Origin: Zea mays
Lineage: Eukaryota > Streptophyta > Magnoliopsida > Poales > Poaceae
DNA length: 64,000 nt
Reading direction: 5' to 3'
Assembly: GCF_902167145.1 (NCBI RefSeq)
Contig: NC_050096.1
Coordinates: 199,594,566-199,658,565 of the forward strand
How positions within the stretch are numbered: the first letter of the stretch is position 1; each line of letters starts with the position of its first letter. Both the position numbers and the translations under genes were made by a program. This document shows, one piece after another, positions 60,406 to 64,000 of the stretch. The notes below the pieces were generated by a model. The model saw only the letters and a list, made by a program, of their open reading frames with translations. It was not told the origin of the DNA and did no database searches.

Positions 60406-61557
60406 TGAAAGTCGCCTAGAGGGGGGGTGAATAGGGCGAATCTGAAATTTACAAACTTAATCACAACTACAAGCCGGGTTAGCGTTAGAAATATAAATGA
60501 GTCCGAGAGAGAGGGCGCAAAACAAATCGTGAGCGAATAAAGAGCGAGACACGATGATTTGTTTTACTGAGGTTCGGTTCTTGCAAACCTACTCCCCGTT
60601 GAGGTGGTCACAAAGACCGGGTCTCTTTCAACCCTTTCCCTCTCTCAAACGGTCCCTCGGACCGAGCTTCTCTTCTCAATCAATCGGGACAACAAGTCCC
60701 CGCAAGGACCACCACACAATTGGTGTCTCTTGCCTCGGTTACAATTGAGATGATCGCAAAAGAATGAGAAAGAAAAGAAGCAATCCAAGCGCAAGAGCTC
60801 AAATGAACACAACAAATCACTCTCTCTAGTCACTAAAGCTTTGTGTGGAGTTGGGAGAGGATTTGATCTCTTTGGTGTGTCTTGTAATGAATGCTATAGC
60901 TCTTGTAAGGTGTAGAAGTGGGAAAACTTGGATGCCAATGAATGTGGGGTGGTTGGGGTATTTATAGCCCCAACCACCACAAAGTGGTCCTTGGAAGGCT
61001 GCTGTCGCATGGCGCACCGGACAGTCCGGTGCGCCAGCCACGTCAGTAGACCGTTGGGGTTCGGCCGTTGGAGCTCTGACTTGTGGGCCCGACTGGCTGT
61101 CCGGTGGTGCACCGGACAAGTCCTATAGAGTGTCCGGTGTGCCACCCGCACGTGCTCTGTTCTCTGCGCGCGCAGGCGCGCATTTAATGCGTTGGAGTCG
61201 ACCGTTGCTCCGCTGGCACACCGGACAGTCCGGTGTGCACCGGACAGTCCGGTGAATTATAGCGGAGCGCCCTTGGAAATTCCCGAAGGTAGCAAGTTCG
61301 AGCTGATCTGCCCTGGTGCACCGGACACTGTCCGGTGGCACACCGGACAGTCCGGTGCGCCAGACCAGGGTGCCTTTGGGTTGTCTTTTGCTTTCTTTGT
61401 TTGAACCCTTTTCTTGGTCTTTTTATTGGCTTATTGTGAACCTTTGGCACCTGTAGAACTTATAGACTAGAGCAAACTAGTTAGTCCAATTATTTGTGTT
61501 GGGCAATTCAACCACCAAAATCAATTAGGAATTAGGTGTAAGCCTAATTCCCTTTCA
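60406..61557 (-). repeat. 5' LTR of element C
   Basis: 1,152 bp, TGAAAGTCGCC to CCCTTTCA on the plus strand. The hairpin-flanked TATA box is at 60948-60978. Confidence 0.95.
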
Positions 61558-62448
61558 ATGACACAAAAATTCGAGATGTCTATGATGGGGGAGTTGAAGT
61601 ACTTCTTGGGATTTCAAGTGAAGCAACTCCAAGAGGGCACCTTCATTAGCCAAACGAAGTATATTCAAGACATTCTAAGCAAGTTTGGGATGAAGGATGC
61701 CAAACCCATCAAGACACCCATGGGAACCAATGGGCATCTCGACCTCGACACGGAAGGTAAATCCGTCGATCAAAAGGTATACCGGTCGATGATAGGCTCT
61801 TTACTCTATTTATGTGCATCTCGACCGGATATAATGCTTTTCGTATGCATGTGTGCAAGATTCCAAGCCGACCCTAAGGAAGCTCACCTTACGGTCGTAA
61901 AACGAATCTTGAGATATTTAGTTTATACTCCTAAGTTTGGGCTTTGGTATCCTAGGGGATCTACTTTTGATTTAATTGGTTATTCAGATGCCGATTGGGC
62001 GGGGTGTAAAATTAATAGGAAGAGCACATCGGGGACTTGCCAGTTCTTGGGAAGATCCTTGGTGTCTTGGGCTTCAAAGAAGCAAAATTTCGTAGCTCTT
62101 TCTACCGCCGAAGCCGAGTATATTGCCGCAGGACATTGTTGCGCGCAATTACTTTGGATGAGGCAAACCCTTAGGGACTACGGTTACAAATTAACCAAAG
62201 TTCCTCTTCTATGTGATAATGAGAGTGCAATCCGCATGGCGGATAATCCCGTCGAGCATAGCCGCACTAAACACATAGTCATTCGGTATCATTTTCTAAG
62301 GGATCACCAACAAAAGGGAGATATCGAGATTGCATATATTAACACTAAAGATCAATTAGCTGATATCTTTACCAAGCCACTAGACGAACAAACCTTTAAC
62401 AAACTTAGGCATGAGCTAAATATTCTTGATTCTAGGAATTTCTTTTGA
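61558..62448 (+). pseudogene. Element B pol, 3' part: RT thumb/connection and RNase H
   Basis: Continues B pol directly after the C insertion, with ATGAC repeated. It starts MTQKFEMSMMGELKYFLGF, then the connection region (SMIGSLLYLCASRPDIM). RNase H follows with GYSDADWAGC, STAEAEYIAA and VPLLCDNESAI, ending ILDSRNFF and TGA. This half is open throughout (about 296 residues). It hydrolyses the RNA strand of the RNA-DNA hybrid in copia elements. It cannot be expressed in one piece with the 5' half because about 24 kb separate them. Confidence 0.9.
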
Positions 62449-62669
62449 TGTCTTGCACACATAGCTCATTCATATACCTTTGATCATGTCTCTTTCATAT
62501 GCTATGACTAATGTGTTTTCAAGTGAATTTCAAACTAAGTCATAGGTGTATTGAAAGGGAATTGGAGTCTTCGGCGAAGACAAAGGCTTCCACTCCACTC
62601 CATAACTCATCCTTCGCCGTCGCTCCGAGCAACTCTCCAACTTTGGTATAATCTTCACTCATATTTTGA

Positions 62670-63248
62670 TTGCCAAAGGGGGAGAAAGTAGTTTATCAAG
62701 GGCTTATATTTCACTCAAAGTATCCGTTTTTGGCGATTCATGCCAAAGGGGGAGAAAGTACTAGCCCAAAGCAAAAGGACCGCACCACCACCTAATTTTA
62801 AACTAATAATTTTCAAATTGGTATCTTATTGTGTTCGAAAGGGGGAGAAAGCAGTATTTTCAAAATTGATAGCTTAAAACCCTCTTGAACACTAAGAGGA
62901 GGATTTTATTGAGGGGGAGTTTTGTTGTAGTCAAAGGAAAAGCATTTCAGACAGGGGAGAAAATTTCAAATCTTGAAAATGCTTCTCAAAATCTTATTCA
63001 TTTACCTTTGACTATTTGCAAAAGAACTTTGAAAAGGATTTACAAAAGAATTTGCAAAAACAAAACATGTGGTGCAAGCGTGGTCCAAAATGTCAAAAAT
63101 AAAGAAACAATCCATGCATATCTTATGAAAATATTTATTGATTCAATTCTAAGTAATCTTTGCACTTACATTATGCAAACTAGTTCAATTATGCACTTCT
63201 ATACTTGCTTTGGTTTGTGTTGGCATCAATCACCAAAAAGGGGGAGAT
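62670..63248 (+). promoter_or_regulatory. Multiple polypurine tracts of element B
   Basis: AAAGGGGGAGA occurs at 62675, 62745 and 62838, with related GAGGGGGAG at 62911 and CAGGGGAGA at 62952. The functional-position tract AAAAAGGGGGAGAT lies directly before the 3' LTR at 63235-63248. Two copies are preceded by GGCGATTCATGCC or ATTGCC. Repeated tracts between pol and LTR are a Sirevirus hallmark. Confidence 0.85.
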
Positions 63249-64000
63249 TGAAAGGGAATTAGGCTTACACCTATTTCCTAATTGATTTTGGTGGTTGAAT
63301 TTCCCAACACAAATAATTGGACTAACTAGTTTGCTCTAGATTATGAGATCTACAGGTGTCAAAGGTTTCAATAAAAAGACCGAAAAAGGATTCAAAGATA
63401 GAGAGCAAAAGTCAGCCGAAGAGTGCCCTGGTCTGGCGCACCGGACTGTCCGGTGTGCCACCGAACAGTGTCCGGTGCACCAGGGTCTTCAACTCCGAAC
63501 TGCTCACCTTCGAGAATTCTGGAGGCCTGTCCGCTATAATCCACCGGACTGTCCGGTGTCGCACCGGACAGTGTCCGGTGGCGCACCGGACTGTCCGGTG
63601 TGCCAGCGGAGCAATGGCTACTTCGCGCCAACGGTCGTCTGCAGAACGCATTCAATGCGCTACAGTGCGCGGCAGAATTAGTGCAGCGATAGGTGGCGCA
63701 CCGGACACTGAACAGTGCCTGTCCGGTGCACCACCGGACTGTCCGGTGCCCCAGAAGACTTCAGCTCCAACGGTCAGAATCCAACGGCTCCGTGACGTGG
63801 CAGGCGCATCGGACAGTGTCCGGTGGCGCACCGGACTGTCCGGTGCGCCATGCGACAGCACACTTCAAACGACCACTTTGTGGTGGTTGGGGCTATAAAT
63901 ACCCCAACCACCCCACATTCATTGGCATCCAAGTTTCTACACTTCTAACCCTTATAAGAACTATAACATTCAATACAAGGCATACCAAAGAGATCAAATC
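63249..64000 (+). repeat. 3' LTR of element B, truncated by window end
   Basis: TGAAAGGGAATTAGG as in the 5' LTR; 752 of about 1,200 bp are present. It differs from the 5' copy by scattered bases and by an extra palindrome near 63541-63560. Confidence 0.95.

Larger units (their letters stand above)
37330..61557 (-). mobile_element. Element C: Sirevirus-like copia element nested in B
   Basis: Inserted in B's RT with ATGAC on both sides. Its 3' LTR is at 37330-38846 (holding a MITE) and its 5' LTR at 60406-61557. pol lies at 39642-41990 and gag at 42000-44242 plus 59964-60357, split by D. Without D and the MITE it is about 8.1 kb. pol has an in-frame deletion of roughly 890 bp that removes the RT catalytic Asp region. 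Confidence 0.95.
31075..64000 (+). mobile_element. Element B: outermost Sirevirus-like copia element, 3' LTR cut by window end
   Basis: The 5' LTR is at 31075-32275 and the primer site at 32278-32289. gag, protease, integrase and the first part of RT run to 37329. C is inserted there with ATGAC duplicated (37325-37329, 61558-61562). RT/RNase H resumes to 62448, then multiple polypurine tracts and the 3' LTR from 63249 onward. The left flank 5 bp are ATTTC; the partner lies outside the window. Without the insertion, B would be about 9 kb. gag has a frameshift and a stop, and pol a frameshift and two stops, so it is defective. Confidence 0.9.

Overview
The window looks like intergenic DNA from a large, repeat-rich grass genome, most likely maize (Zea mays) or a close relative. 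The evidence is Sirevirus-type Ty1/copia elements nested in one another, a Helitron terminus that fits the maize-type 3' consensus, an Ac/Ds-like hAT element and many Tourist-like MITEs. I found no intact host gene. Host-gene-like sequence occurs only as captured or broken exon fragments.

Layout. (1) 1-2654: the 3' end of a Ty3/gypsy-like element and its 3' LTR, with 77-bp and 54-bp tandem repeats. (2) 4651-12109: a probable Helitron on the minus strand, carrying minus-strand fragments of a pectin-type methyltransferase (PMT/DUF248), an unidentified exon, four exons of a BSL-type kelch phosphatase and an OCTOPUS-like (DUF740) gene. (3) 12.1-16.4 kb: MITEs and unassigned DNA. (4) 16481-26028: an Ac/Ds-like element with an 8-bp target duplication, split by a complete minus-strand LTR element (A, 17129-25597) that has a broken gag and no pol. 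(5) 26.9-28.2 kb: opposed fragments of an FG-nucleoporin gene (+) and a callose synthase gene (-). (6) 28930-29540: a solo LTR. (7) 31075-64000: a four-level nest.

The nest reads outside-in as B (+), C (-) inserted in B's reverse transcriptase, D (-) inserted in C's gag, and a 6.37-kb solo LTR X inserted in D's reverse transcriptase. Each inner insertion has a matching 5-bp duplication (ATGAC, GTGAG, GTGCA). A 358-bp MITE sits in the 3' LTR of C with a TTA duplication. B, C and D share Sirevirus hallmarks: an initiator-Met primer site, gag with a CCHC knuckle and long coiled coil, pol in the order protease-integrase-RT-RNase H, repeated polypurine tracts, and LTRs packed with CCGGAC..GTCCGG palindromes. 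Only the D gag (878 aa) is an open frame; every pol is broken.

Coordinates of element ends come from reading termini and target duplications by eye. No alignment or database search was run, so family names are recognition from memory and are marked with confidence.
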